A stretch of DNA of 64,000 bases from Catalimonadaceae bacterium JC749 (GTDB lineage: Bacteria; Bacteroidota; Bacteroidia; Cytophagales; Cyclobacteriaceae): contig JAJNNC010000002.1 in NCBI GenBank assembly GCA_021730635.1, positions 744,001 through 808,000 of the forward strand. Reading direction: 5' to 3'. Position 1 is the stretch's first letter, and every line of letters starts with the position of its first letter. The notes below the pieces were generated by a model. The model searched no databases. It had not been told where the DNA came from and was given only the letters and a program-made list of their open reading frames with translations. The position numbers and the translations under genes are program-made. Shown here piece by piece: positions 1 to 8,937 of this stretch.

Positions 1-780
1 CATGGCAAATGCCAGTAGCGCGAAGATCCATCCATACTCCTTTTCACTCACCTGGTAGAGGTTGATGAATACATCGGAAGACCCCGCAATGTAGGCAAAA
101 GGAGCCGCTGTGGCGATCCCGCCGGCCAGAGTAAAAAGCAAAAACTGCGGTTGCTTGAGCACCTGCAAATAATTATGGATCACCGACCTGGGTTTTAATG
201 ACAAAGAGGTATCTGCCAGCTGACCCTGGGGTAAGGTGAAATAGACACCCACCATGATCAGCGCTGTGATCACTGCCAGCAGGATAAAAACGGAATGCCA
301 GCCGAAGGCTGCAATCATATAACCACCCAGGGTAGGTGCTATCATCGGAGAAACAGCGATGACCAGGGTGAGGAGCGAAAAAGCCTGTGCCGTTTTGTTA
401 AGTGGAAAAAGATCCCTTACCAAGGCTTGCGCGGCTACCATACCGGCACACCCTCCTATGGCTTGTATGAACCGCATCATAATCAGACCATCCACCGAAT
501 TTGTCAAGGCACAGCCTAAGGAAGCCAGAAGATATACCACCAAGCCTGCGTAAAGCGGTATCTTTCTGCCAAACCGATCTAACAAAGGACCATACAGCAA
601 CTGACCCACCGCAATACCGATCAGATAGCTGGTCAGAGAAAGCTGAATTTGGTCGATGGTAGTCCCTAAATCCTGCGCAATAGCGGGAAAGCCAGGTAGG
701 TACATGTCAATAGAAAAAGGGCTGATGGTACAAAGAGCCCCTAAAACCAAGACAATCACAAAGTATTGTTTTCGTGTCAT
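1..780 (-). CDS. Bcr/CflA-type MFS multidrug exporter, C-terminus cut by window edge
   Basis: The reading frame begins with ATG at 780 and stays open to base 1, giving 260 residues of a normally ~400-residue protein. It begins MTRKQYFVIVLVLGA and shows the drug:H+ antiporter hallmarks: a first helix ending in SPFSIDMYLPGFP, the loop 2-3 motif GPLLDRFGRK (about residues 65-74), and the helix-5 motif around SPMIAPTLGGYM. About eight hydrophobic helices can be read before the edge. The family exports small hydrophobic drugs across the inner membrane using the proton gradient; the substrate cannot be told here. It stands alone, with 267 bp of apparently non-coding DNA between its start and the next gene. 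Confidence 0.9.
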   Translation of the reverse strand, partial: MTRKQYFVIVLVLGALCTISPFSIDMYLPGFPAIAQDLGTTIDQIQLSLTSYLIGIAVGQLLYGPLLDRFGRKIPLYAGLVVYLLASLGCALTNSVDGLIMMRFIQAIGGCAGMVAAQALVRDLFPLNKTAQAFSLLTLVIAVSPMIAPTLGGYMIAAFGWHSVFILLAVITALIMVGVYFTLPQGQLADTSLSLKPRSVIHNYLQVLKQPQFLLFTLAGGIATAAPFAYIAGSSDVFINLYQVSEKEYGWIFALLAFAM

Positions 781-1047
781 AACCTATGCATGAAAAATAG
801 CGCAAATGGTTATAGCCTTTTCTTCATTCGGTTTGGTACAGAATAATATTAGGCCATAGCAGAGGTAAACGGCCATGACAGGCATAGAGTTCCGCTAAAA
901 GCAGGTTAATTTCACGATACGATAATTTAATGCTTTTATAAAGTATGGTCAGTGAAAGGGCGCTATTGGATTTGCGTAAAAAAGTAAGGAGAAAGGTAAA
1001 CAGACAGGGGAATGATGTTGGAATGATCAGTGAGGCAGCATCCTTAT

Positions 1048-1629
1048 TTATACCATCAGCTTCGACAAATTGAGCCTGAAACCAGGCAGGACTGGATCCG
1101 CCGCCAGTTGATGTTGGAAACCCTGATGCTGCCGAACTTCCTGGCCAGCCTCATAGATATACACCTTTTCCTCCTCAGGAACGATCAACCAGCCTAGTTG
1201 CGCTCCATTTTGCAGCCAGCTTTCCATTTTAGCTTGCAGATCGTCTAACCGGTCATTTTTAGACTTCAGTTCTACTACAAACTCAGGGCAAACCGGTGCG
1301 AACTTTTCCTGTTGGTCGGGAGTCAGTTGTTTCCACTTTTCCATCGACAGCCAGGAAGCATCCGGAGACCTTATGGATTGATCGGGTAGGGTAAACCCGG
1401 TAGAGGAATCAAACACGATGCCTGCTCCCTCTTTTTCATTCCAAGCCTCGAGCTGATAGGCTATTTTCAAATTAATAGACCCTGTTTTTGAACCTGTAGG
1501 TGACATAATGATAATTTCTCGTTGTGCATTCCTTTCGATATTCAGGTCAGCATTGGCCTGGCAAAAGGCAAAGAACTCATCATCGGTCATTTGTACTTCT
1601 TTTCCTCTAAGAATGATCTTGTCTAACAT
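1048..1629 (-). CDS. Uma2 family (DUF820) nuclease-like protein
   Basis: 193 residues starting at ATG 1629. The fold is recognisable as the PD-(D/E)xK-type Uma2 family: an N-terminal MTDDEFFAFC segment, then SPTGS near residue 53, SPDASW with D90, and VVELKSKND with E120 and K122 as the likely metal-binding residues. Lengths near 190 are usual for the family. These proteins are common as multicopy orphans in cyanobacteria and Bacteroidota; their biological role is not established, and nuclease activity is inferred from the fold. It lies between the MFS gene and the permease array, with no partner gene. Confidence 0.85.
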   Translation of the reverse strand: MLDKIILRGKEVQMTDDEFFAFCQANADLNIERNAQREIIIMSPTGSKTGSINLKIAYQLEAWNEKEGAGIVFDSSTGFTLPDQSIRSPDASWLSMEKWKQLTPDQQEKFAPVCPEFVVELKSKNDRLDDLQAKMESWLQNGAQLGWLIVPEEEKVYIYEAGQEVRQHQGFQHQLAADPVLPGFRLNLSKLMV

Positions 1630-1676
1630 GGCTCATCTCAATTTTTTCTGACAAAAAATACGCATATCGCTCTTGT

Positions 1677-1750
1677 AATAAAACGAAAAGTGCAACAAAT
1701 AGTCTGAAACAGTGCAAGCTTGGAAGTAAAAGAGAACTTTTCGTTTTATT
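1677..1750 (-). terminator. Long inverted repeat at the end of the permease array
   Basis: AATAAAACGAAAAGT (1677-1691) is a perfect 15-bp inverted match to 1736-1750, separated by 44 bases. The right arm abuts the stop codon of the permease ending at 1750. Read on the minus strand, the structure ends in TTTTATTA, so it could terminate the permease transcript. The wide loop is unusual for an intrinsic terminator. Confidence 0.5.
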
Positions 1751-4197
1751 TATTCATCATACAAAGTATCCACCGGATTCACCAGCGCGGCCTTCAGGGC
1801 TTGTCCGCAGATAGTGATCAAGGCCAATAGGCCCACCCCAACACCAGCGCTCACAAAAGCCCACCAGGGAAAGTCGATGCGAAACTCAAAGTCAGACAGC
1901 CACTGGCTGGCGCCATACCAGGTAAGAGGTATTGCCACCACCAGGGCAATCCCTATCAACTTTACAAAATCCCAGGAGAGCAGTTGTAATATTTGCCTGA
2001 TGGAGGCTCCCAGTACCTTGCGAATGCCAATTTCTCTGAAACGTTGCTGGGTAGAAAGGGCCGTAATGCCCAGCAGACCAAAACAGGAAATGAAGATAGC
2101 CGCAAAGGCAAAATAAGACACCACCCCTGACAAGCGGGCTTCTCCCTGGTACAAATCATTCAGAGAATCTTCCAGAAAGGTATATTCAAAGACTTTTTCA
2201 GGAAAAAAGTCTTTCCATTGTTCTTCGATAAAAGCAATCGTAGCGGGAATATTGCTGTTACTGATGCGGATCGCATAATAGGAAAAAGCACCGGGTCTCA
2301 CTTCCAATATTAATGGCTCGATGGCTTCCCGCAGACTCTGAAAATTGTAGTCCTTGACGACGCCTACTATTTTTCCTTCTTTGCCTTCCAGCGTGAGTCG
2401 TTGGCCTAAGGCTGCTTCCGGGCTTTGCCAGCCTAATGTTTTAACGGCCTGTTCATTGATCATAAATCCTTCCTGATGATCGGTGCCATAAGACAGATCG
2501 AAATCCCTTCCGGCGACAAATTCCAGTCCGAATGTTTCTGCATAGTCATAGTCTACGGCCAGGATATCTACAAACAGGTTCTCATCCGGACTGATCTGGT
2601 CGGTCCATACTTTTCGCCGTACAGCTCCTAATCCGGGCAACTCGTAACATTGGGTGACTGCCTTAATGTGTGTGTGCTGCATCAAAGTTTCATCCAGAGC
2701 GTTCATGCGCTGCCTCATCTGAGGATCGTCCCCTCTGAACACGGCATTCATATTGACACTGTTCAGGGGAATGCTCAACACCAGCTCTTTATGGAAGCCC
2801 AGAGGACGGTTGCGCAAAAAGTCGAGCTGCTGAAAAACGATAATAGCGCCTCCAATAAAGACAATGGCGGCCAAAAACTGTAGAGTGATCAAAACCTTCC
2901 GCAGCCATAATCCTCCCGCTTTTTGCGTATTCCCTTTGCTGGCTTTCAGCACAGTGACAGCCTGAAAACGGCTCACAATCCAGGCCGGATAGCTACCTGC
3001 CAATAAACCGGCCAGCACGAAAAGACACAAAAACAGCCCTGTGATCCCTACATAGGTGAGAGGTTCAAATGCCAGTTGTAGACCCAGCAGCGTATTCAGT
3101 AAGGGTAGAAACTCCATGACCAGTACCAGAGATAGCAGAAAGGCTACAAAGCTATAACACAGTGATTCCCCCAGAAACTGGCCGACCAGGTATCTTTGCC
3201 GGGCTCCCAGCAATTTACGTACACCCACCTCTTTGGCCCGTTCTATAGAACTTACGGTGGATAAGTTGATAAAATTGACGCAGGCGATCAGCAGGGTAAC
3301 GATTCCTATACCGATGAACAGATACAGGTAATCTAGGTTGGCCGTTGGCCGGGGTTGCCCCTGTGCGGTACTGTAGAGGTGTATATCCCGGACAGGAAAC
3401 AAATTATAGCTTTGTTTCTCCCGGAACTGCTCATTCCCATATTGCTGTAAGAAGGCAGGAAACTTAGCATTGACGCTGGAAGCTATTTGTTGTTCTTTCA
3501 ACAGTACATAGGTATACGAATGGGAGGCTATCCAATTGTGGGTCAGATTCTCCCGGATACCCGCCCGCATGTCGGCAGGTTCCAGGTCGAACATATTATC
3601 AAAGGGGACCAGCATCCTGAAAGTCAGGTGCGATTGTTCGGGCCAGTTTTCTATCACGCCGGTAACTGTGAATTCGTCTCTGTCGGCCAGGCGTAGTCTT
3701 CTGCCTACCACATCCACAGTGCCAAACAGTGTCTCTGCTGTTTCCCGGGTTAAGACGACGGAAAAAGGTTGTTGCAGGGCCTCCTTGGCCTGCCCCTGAA
3801 TAAAATCAAAGTGAAAGACCCGGGTAACCGTGGAGTCGGCAAAATAGATATCTTCCATCTCGAGCTGCACCTGACTTTCCGGTATACTGACACTCACATT
3901 TCTGGGATAGAGTCGGGCGGCTGCTTCTATTTCAGGAAAATAGTCGGTGAGCAGTGGTCCGATCGGAGGGGGGATGCGGGCAATCTCAAGCTCCTGGGCC
4001 AGCTGTATATGATAGGCTACCTGATACAAACGATCTTTATGTGCATGAAACCGGTCGTAGGAGGATTCATACCACACATATAAGACGATCAGGAAACAGC
4101 AGGCCATCCCGATGGTCAGCCCCAGGACATTGACAGACGCAAAGAACCAGTGCTTGCGTGCATTCCGGAAGGCAATTTTAAAGTAGTTCTGCAACAT
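1750..4197 (-). CDS. FtsX/MacB-type ABC permease without prefix domain
   Basis: 815 residues from ATG 4197. Layout: TM1 (about 17-43), an extracytoplasmic MacB_PCD-like domain, three TMs of an FtsX domain (about 288-405) carrying the cytoplasmic motif AKEVGVRKLLGA, then a second copy of the same plan: TM near 430-450, a second extracytoplasmic domain, and a final three-TM FtsX block (about 690-800) with FREIGIRKVLGAS. It ends NPVDTLYDE. MacB relatives move lipids, peptides or signals mechanically without a central pore, driven by a separate ATPase; none is encoded nearby. There is no prefix domain, and the gene before it ends only 102 bp upstream, so a lost prefix is not hidden there. Last gene of its unit. 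Substrate unknown. Confidence 0.93.
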   Translation of the reverse strand: MLQNYFKIAFRNARKHWFFASVNVLGLTIGMACCFLIVLYVWYESSYDRFHAHKDRLYQVAYHIQLAQELEIARIPPPIGPLLTDYFPEIEAAARLYPRNVSVSIPESQVQLEMEDIYFADSTVTRVFHFDFIQGQAKEALQQPFSVVLTRETAETLFGTVDVVGRRLRLADRDEFTVTGVIENWPEQSHLTFRMLVPFDNMFDLEPADMRAGIRENLTHNWIASHSYTYVLLKEQQIASSVNAKFPAFLQQYGNEQFREKQSYNLFPVRDIHLYSTAQGQPRPTANLDYLYLFIGIGIVTLLIACVNFINLSTVSSIERAKEVGVRKLLGARQRYLVGQFLGESLCYSFVAFLLSLVLVMEFLPLLNTLLGLQLAFEPLTYVGITGLFLCLFVLAGLLAGSYPAWIVSRFQAVTVLKASKGNTQKAGGLWLRKVLITLQFLAAIVFIGGAIIVFQQLDFLRNRPLGFHKELVLSIPLNSVNMNAVFRGDDPQMRQRMNALDETLMQHTHIKAVTQCYELPGLGAVRRKVWTDQISPDENLFVDILAVDYDYAETFGLEFVAGRDFDLSYGTDHQEGFMINEQAVKTLGWQSPEAALGQRLTLEGKEGKIVGVVKDYNFQSLREAIEPLILEVRPGAFSYYAIRISNSNIPATIAFIEEQWKDFFPEKVFEYTFLEDSLNDLYQGEARLSGVVSYFAFAAIFISCFGLLGITALSTQQRFREIGIRKVLGASIRQILQLLSWDFVKLIGIALVVAIPLTWYGASQWLSDFEFRIDFPWWAFVSAGVGVGLLALITICGQALKAALVNPVDTLYDE

Positions 4198-4299
4198 ATT
4201 TAAATAAAAGATTCAGGTAGTTTGAGTGATAGCAAAAGATATTAATATTTTTCTGAATTTGTGGAATAGGGGAGGATGCACTATGGCTGATCCTCCTTG

Positions 4300-6915
4300 T
4301 TATTCATTTCTCAGAGAATCCACAGGGTTCGCCACAGCTGCTTTCACAGATTGAAAACTCACAGTGATGAAGGCCATCAATACCGCTATTGTGCCAGCCA
4401 AAGTAAAAATCCACCAAGCTAGTTCTATTCGATAAGCAAAGTTTTCCAGCCAGCGGTTGATGGCAAAATAGCCTAACGGTATGGCCACCAAAAGCGACAG
4501 TGCTACCAGTTTTAGAAAATCGTTGGAAAGGAGGAAAACAATGTCGGATACTGCGGCACCCAATACTTTCCGGATACCAATTTCTTTGGTACGACGCTGA
4601 ATGGAGAGCATCGCTAACCCAAACAAGCCCATGCAGGAAATGAAAACAGACAATATAGCTCCAATGGTGATCATCTGCTTCCATTTGGCCTCAGCTTCAT
4701 AATTTCTTTCGTTGATGGTATCCATAAAATCATAGGCGAACGGGCGAAAAGGAATGACCTGCTCATAGGCTTTTTGAATGGCTGCCATTGCCTGAGGAAG
4801 CTGGTCAGGTTTTATTTTGACCCACAGATCGCCAGTACCTTTTTTGAAAAGCAGCGGGCCGATTTTTTCTTTCAAAGAAGTAAAATGATAGTCTTTGACG
4901 ACTCCCACAACGGTAAGCTGTTGATCGAAAAAATCGATCACCTGACCAACAGCTTCTTTGCCGGATGAAGGTCCCCAACCCGCTTCCCGGGCAAAGGTTT
5001 CATTGATGATCACAGATTGTGTAGCATCGGAAGGAAAATCCTGAGAAAAATTGCGGCCTTGCACAATGGGGATCTGTAGGGCAGGCAGAAAGTTCTCATC
5101 GATCCAGCTGATGGCAAAACCTAATTCTTTTTCCTTGTTATTGACTTTAGCTATTGTATAATTCTGTCCAAAATCTTTGGTAGCAGCCATTTCAATGGAA
5201 GGCTTATTAGCCAGTTCATTTTTTAGCGCCTCAATTTCAGTATCATGCCTGCCTCTGCCCAGATGCACAACTGCCAGGTTCTCATCACTGTATCCCAGAT
5301 CTGCCTGGGTTAAAAGAGTAAATTGAGCATAAATTCCGACAGTTCCGATGATCAGAAAGGTGGCCAGCGCAAACTGAAACACAACTAATCCTTTGGCTAA
5401 ATAATTTTTTCCGGCCATTTGATGACGATTGTATAAGGTTCTGACAGGATCAAATCCGGATAGCACCAGGGCCGGATAAAAGCCTGCGGTGAATCCGGTA
5501 ATCAGGAACAATGCCAGATATCCTGCCATCAATTTAGCATCCAGTAAATAGGAAAAACTCAGACGTTTGTTGGCCAGTTCGTTAAAATAAGGTAACACCA
5601 GCTGCACGATCAAAATGGCTGCTACAAAAGCTAAAAAGCTAAGCACCATGGACTCTCCTAAAAACTGGGCGATGAGTTGTTTGCGCTGACCGCCAATAAC
5701 TTTCCGGATACCAATTTCTTTGCCTCTTCTCAGCGAATGGGCAATGGTCAGGTTAATGAAATTAATACAGGCAATGACCAGTATGAATAAGGCGATGCCT
5801 GAAAGAATATAGGAATAAATGGGATTACTTCCGTAGGTTAATCCATTTCTGAAATCTCCAAATTCAGTGTCAAGGTGGATCTGCTGGAAGGGTTGTAAAC
5901 CGAAATGGACTTTTTCTTTGAAATCAAATTTTTCTTTCATGGATTTCAGCTCTTCTTCGGCTTTGCTGAGGAAAACCTGATCGAGTTTAGGCTCCACTGC
6001 TTTGTAGTCGGCATCCGGATGGAGCATTACATAGGTATGGACATAAAATCCTATCCAGGAAGTATCTAAATATTGTTGTCGGGCAAATAGAAAAGGAATA
6101 ATTATTTTGAACTGAATGGAAGAGTTTTGCGGTGGATTTTTGGCTACTCCGGTGATCACGAAAGTCTCAAATTGATCATTAAACTGTAATTCCAATGTTT
6201 TCCCCACTACATCTGTCGTACCGAAGTATTTCTCAGCACTCTCTTCTGTCAAAACCATGTCATTCAGATTGGATAATACCTGAGTGGGATCTCCGGCGAT
6301 CAGCGGAAAAGAAAATACAGAGAAAAAGTCATGATCAACAGACAGAACATCCTCATTGAAGGTGTCCGTTCCGTGGCGTAGAATGTAAGGCGTAGTTTCC
6401 ATACGCACATAGGTGGCTACTTCAGGAATTTCCTCAGCAAAGGAGGGACCTACTACTACATTGGTACTTCCTATCCTGTTGGTGCCGTTTTCGCTGCTCA
6501 TGGTGGCTGTCACCCGGAAAATCTGCTCCTTCTTTTCATGGAAGCGGTCAAAACTCACTTCGTCTTTGGTATACAACACAATGAGCATACAACAGGCCAG
6601 CCCGATACTCAGACCCACTACATTGATGAAAGAAAATACTTTGTGACGGAACAGATTCCGGTAGCTCACTTTAACATAATTGCTGACCATAGCCTGGGAG
6701 TTAAGGGATGTATACTGAATATTTTGTCTTTTGAAAAAGTAAGGTTTGAGAAAAGTGATCACATTAAGGACATACAGCCATCGGGCCTTCCTGATGCCAT
6801 GCGCCTGCACCCACTGGTGAAACAGCTCCTGCAAATCTCCTTCAATCTCCGGCAGCAGCTCAGGCTTACAAAACCAGCGGAGGAACTGCTGTGCCCTTCG
6901 GGGTGGGGTAGGCAT
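4300..6915 (-). CDS. Prefix-domain FtsX/MacB-type permease
   Basis: 871 residues. The first ~70 residues are the permease prefix domain, with the motif FLRWFCKPELLPEIEGDL, QELFHQWV, and the closing ARWLYVLNVITFLKPYF. A second likely MacB-type N-terminus follows (MVSNYVKVSYRNLFRHKVFS), then the duplicated TM/extracytoplasmic/3-TM plan with GKEIGIRKVIGG in the first half and TKEIGIRKVLGA in the second. It ends NPVDSLRNE. It starts 1 nt after the hepT stop codon, so the toxin-antitoxin pair sits where a PadR gene sits in other units. The first ~99 bp are almost identical to the 5' end of the relic at 7584-7803. Confidence 0.94.
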   Translation of the reverse strand: MPTPPRRAQQFLRWFCKPELLPEIEGDLQELFHQWVQAHGIRKARWLYVLNVITFLKPYFFKRQNIQYTSLNSQAMVSNYVKVSYRNLFRHKVFSFINVVGLSIGLACCMLIVLYTKDEVSFDRFHEKKEQIFRVTATMSSENGTNRIGSTNVVVGPSFAEEIPEVATYVRMETTPYILRHGTDTFNEDVLSVDHDFFSVFSFPLIAGDPTQVLSNLNDMVLTEESAEKYFGTTDVVGKTLELQFNDQFETFVITGVAKNPPQNSSIQFKIIIPFLFARQQYLDTSWIGFYVHTYVMLHPDADYKAVEPKLDQVFLSKAEEELKSMKEKFDFKEKVHFGLQPFQQIHLDTEFGDFRNGLTYGSNPIYSYILSGIALFILVIACINFINLTIAHSLRRGKEIGIRKVIGGQRKQLIAQFLGESMVLSFLAFVAAILIVQLVLPYFNELANKRLSFSYLLDAKLMAGYLALFLITGFTAGFYPALVLSGFDPVRTLYNRHQMAGKNYLAKGLVVFQFALATFLIIGTVGIYAQFTLLTQADLGYSDENLAVVHLGRGRHDTEIEALKNELANKPSIEMAATKDFGQNYTIAKVNNKEKELGFAISWIDENFLPALQIPIVQGRNFSQDFPSDATQSVIINETFAREAGWGPSSGKEAVGQVIDFFDQQLTVVGVVKDYHFTSLKEKIGPLLFKKGTGDLWVKIKPDQLPQAMAAIQKAYEQVIPFRPFAYDFMDTINERNYEAEAKWKQMITIGAILSVFISCMGLFGLAMLSIQRRTKEIGIRKVLGAAVSDIVFLLSNDFLKLVALSLLVAIPLGYFAINRWLENFAYRIELAWWIFTLAGTIAVLMAFITVSFQSVKAAVANPVDSLRNE
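6808..6906. repeat. 99-bp near-identical repeat, copy A (prefix-coding)
   Basis: This stretch encodes the prefix domain of the permease starting at 6915. It matches 7687-7785 at 96 of 99 positions by hand alignment; the three differences are all C/T. The mntA/hepT pair lies between the copies. Such identity stands out against the general divergence of the paralogues and points to recent duplication or gene conversion. Confidence 0.85.
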
Positions 6916-6916
6916 A

Positions 6917-7264
6917 TCAATGTTTATCGTTGATTATTGTAAGTAACTCATTTTTAAATACAGGCAAGTGCACTGTGATGATTCTCCATAAAATATCACT
7001 TTGAATGCCATAGTATTCGTGTACCAGCACATGTCTCAAGGCGATAATAGGTTGCCATTGTACTTCGGAATGCTTTTCCTTCAACTTTACACTCAGGTGA
7101 TTAGCGGCTTCTCCGATGATTTCCAACTGTTTGATAGAGGCGAACCGGGTTTTTGAATCTTGTGCAAAGGCATCGAAGTCCATACCTTCTATGTAAGCCT
7201 CTACTTCTGAGATAGCATCTGCTATATGTAGCAACCGAGCTAGGTCATTAGGTTTATTTTTCAT
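6917..7264 (-). CDS. hepT: HepT-like toxin (DUF86 / HEPN ribonuclease)
   Basis: 115 residues from ATG 7264. It is a small all-alpha HEPN protein with the defining RX4HXY motif: R77, H82 and Y84 in RHVLVHEYYG, preceded by the family segment KQLEIIGEAANHLS. HepT toxins act on RNA and are neutralised by a partner MntA nucleotidyltransferase that AMPylates the tyrosine of this motif. All three residues are present, so the toxin looks intact. The gene overlaps the mntA 3' end by 11 nt and stops 1 nt before the downstream permease start, making the pair part of a permease transcription unit or a recent insertion in it. Confidence 0.9.
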   Translation of the reverse strand: MKNKPNDLARLLHIADAISEVEAYIEGMDFDAFAQDSKTRFASIKQLEIIGEAANHLSVKLKEKHSEVQWQPIIALRHVLVHEYYGIQSDILWRIITVHLPVFKNELLTIINDKH

Positions 7265-7544
7265 AAATCAACTGCTTTTCCCGATCTACCTGGGGTTTTA
7301 CATACTTGGAAAGTGATTGGCTGGTCACTAAATCTATTTCTTTTCCTGTCAGTGCTTTCAAGTCTAGATACATTTGTACGTATTCTATCCCGATAGGCAC
7401 ATCCGGGTCAAGCTCTACCAGTATGTCAATGTCACTGTCTTCCTGTTGGCTCGCACGGGCATAGGAGCCAAATAAATAGGCCTTAAGCACAGGCTGGGTG
7501 CTAAAATAGCGGCGCAACAAATCAGTTAAATGCAGTAAGGTCAT
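7254..7544 (-). CDS. mntA: MntA-like nucleotidyltransferase antitoxin
   Basis: 96 residues from ATG 7544. The frame extends to a TTG at 7565, but the ATG gives the normal MNT start. The minimal nucleotidyltransferase signature GSX10DXD is complete (G26, S27, D38, D40, within FGSYARASQ and DSDIDILVE). MntA proteins inactivate HepT by AMPylation. It precedes hepT with an 11-nt overlap, the usual antitoxin-first order. It sits directly downstream of the deleted permease relic at 7584-7803. Confidence 0.88.
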   Translation of the reverse strand: MTLLHLTDLLRRYFSTQPVLKAYLFGSYARASQQEDSDIDILVELDPDVPIGIEYVQMYLDLKALTGKEIDLVTSQSLSKYVKPQVDREKQLIYEK

Positions 7545-7583
7545 AAGCCTAAAATTTTTAGTCAATAAAGTTAACAGTTTTTG

Positions 7584-7803
7584 CTACTCATTCATTAAAC
7601 TGTCCACTGGGTTAGCCAATGCGGTGTAAAGGCTTAAGGTCAATAAATGAATAAGTAAGGCGCCTATACCAGCTGTTGTCTTTATCCACCCACTGGTGAA
7701 ACAGCTCCTGCAAATCTCCTTCAATCTCTGGTAGCAGTTCAGGCTTACAAAACCAGCGGAGGAACTGCTGTGCCCTTCGGGGTGGCTTTACATTGTTCTT
7801 CAT
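7584..7803 (-). pseudogene. Prefix-permease reduced to its two ends (internal deletion)
   Basis: From ATG 7803 (11 bp after the PadR stop) the frame reads MKNNVKPPRRAQQFLRWF and a normal prefix up to LFHQWV, then becomes unrelated near 7686. In another frame the sequence then reads TAGIGALLIHLLTLSLYTA and ALANPVDSLMNE, with a TAG stop at 7584-7586. That is the last TM helix and C-terminal tail of a permease. About 2.4 kb of the body is missing and the two ends are out of frame, so no permease can be made. A frameshifted 80-residue frame across the junction (7612-7854) is not a real gene. Confidence 0.88.
7687..7785. repeat. 99-bp near-identical repeat, copy B (prefix-coding)
   Basis: This is the partner of 6808-6906, located in the relic's prefix. 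The similarity stops at 7687, which is also where the deletion junction of the relic lies. Confidence 0.85.
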
Positions 7804-7814
7804 ATAGGACAGCG

Positions 7815-8147
7815 TTACATTTGATCCCAGGCTACTTTTGGAATCAGCTGCCACAAACGGTTGCGCATCGACCGGCTTTTTTCCAGGGTCTGTCGGCCGT
7901 AAGCCGTGATTCTAAATAGCCGTTTGGGACGTCCGCCCCGTTCTTCTGTAGCTCCTCCTAAGCGGGAGGTAAGGAATCCTTTGTCTTCCAACCTGTTTAA
8001 GGCGGCATGTACGGTACTCAAGGTGACCTTTCTACCGGTTTGTTTTTTGATCTCTTCCTGAATGGCTACGCCATAGGCATCATCATACAACACCCCTACT
8101 GCGAGCATCACCAGCTCCTGGAATTCACCGATATAGGTTCCTTTCAT
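7815..8147 (-). CDS. PadR family transcriptional regulator
   Basis: 110 residues from ATG 8147. Typical small PadR winged helix: MKGTYIGEFQELVMLAVGVL, DAYGVAIQEEI, the recognition region TLSTVHAALNRLEDKGFL, and the basic beta-wing GGRPKRLFRITAYG. PadR proteins usually repress adjacent transporter genes and release DNA on binding a ligand. In this array PadR genes head permease units; this one now heads a destroyed permease and then mntA-hepT, so its remaining direct targets may be the TA pair and permeases 4300 and 1750. Confidence 0.92.
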   Translation of the reverse strand: MKGTYIGEFQELVMLAVGVLYDDAYGVAIQEEIKKQTGRKVTLSTVHAALNRLEDKGFLTSRLGGATEERGGRPKRLFRITAYGRQTLEKSRSMRNRLWQLIPKVAWDQM

Positions 8148-8386
8148 GTGAAATTTTTATTTTTTAAAGGTCAGTATCCAGGCAACCCCTTTTCATTGTT
8201 GTAGCAGCACTCCGACCATCATCGTTTTGTCCGGATTTCTCTGATTACTTTCGTAAATGACGATTTCGTAAGGTCAAGGATAGTGCCAACGCAATAGAAT
8301 ACCTTAATGAGCAGCTTAGAGCGTGATAGTTGTATATTTAGTGTTCAGATGCGAACAAGGCCTGTTCAGTAACGTACAAGTGAGTT

Positions 8387-8474
8387 TTACTTATAGCGCA
8401 GGCTATCTACTACTGTATGTCAATGCGGTAAGCAAAACTTTCAAGCCAGTCGGTGATGAAGTAGTTGGCTACGG
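8387..8474 (-). pseudogene. Relic of a permease 3' end
   Basis: Read on the minus strand, this stretch gives AVANYFITDWLESFAYRIDIQ-like sequence and then, in another frame, VDSLRYK and a stop at 8387-8389. It closely matches the 3' part of the permease at 9206-11575 (VANYFITDWLDSFAYRIDIQ and VDSLRYE), with the last TM helix (~90 bp) deleted. Similarity stops at the PIN gene's stop codon (8476-8478). It is non-coding debris. Confidence 0.8.
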
Positions 8475-8475
8475 C

Positions 8476-8937
8476 CTATTGATGAATATAATCTTTAAGC
8501 AGTAAAAGTTGAATTTGAGGAGTACTCTTCATCCGGCTGTCGTTGGTAAGAAAAATAGTGCATTGGCGAAAAAGGGCTGTCGCTAGGTGAATAGCATCTG
8601 GCAATCGCAATGCTGTATATGTGGCTCTCAGCAAAGCTGCCTCTTTTAATATGGGTCTGCTGACAGGGATCACCTCAAAAGTATCAGAGGTGGTGAAGGT
8701 TTTTTCAAAGGTAGCCTGCTTCGCACTATCCTTTTCCATGAAAGGTTTCACCATACATTCTGCCAAACTAAGTTCAGAAGTAAGTGCGGTCAATTGACCA
8801 TTATCCACACTTTTGAATACATCTCTCAGTTCTTCAGAGAATGGGCTTATTCCTTCAAGCGCATAAATAAAAATATTAGCATCAAAATAAACCTGGGAAG
8901 CTTTGGCCTTTTTTATCGCTGTCAGTACTAATCCCAT
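8476..8937 (-). CDS. PIN-domain (VapC-like) ribonuclease toxin
   Basis: 153 residues from ATG 8937. The PIN acidic residues are in place: D19 in VYFDANIFIYALE, E60 in LSLAECMV, D114 in LRLPDAIHLATA, and D133 in FLTNDSRM. These residues bind Mg2+ in VapC-type RNases. The start overlaps the upstream antitoxin-like gene by 10 nt, a normal TA arrangement. The 3' end abuts a permease relic, so the last residues (about YIHQ) may come from junction sequence. The RNA target is unknown. Confidence 0.88.
   Translation of the reverse strand: MGLVLTAIKKAKASQVYFDANIFIYALEGISPFSEELRDVFKSVDNGQLTALTSELSLAECMVKPFMEKDSAKQATFEKTFTTSDTFEVIPVSRPILKEAALLRATYTALRLPDAIHLATALFRQCTIFLTNDSRMKSTPQIQLLLLKDYIHQ

Noticed and set aside
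6808-7785. The near-identical 99-bp copies as ends of an insertion sequence carrying the TA pair
   Set aside because: The copies are coding for the prefix domain and lie in direct orientation with no transposase; paralogue duplication explains them better.
7612-7854. 80-residue open frame across the permease deletion junction
   Set aside because: It begins inside the PadR gene, and its second half is out-of-frame permease tail; it is an artefact of the deletion.
8323-8505. 60-residue + strand frame
   Set aside because: It runs antisense over the permease relic and the PIN 3' end and shows no protein features.
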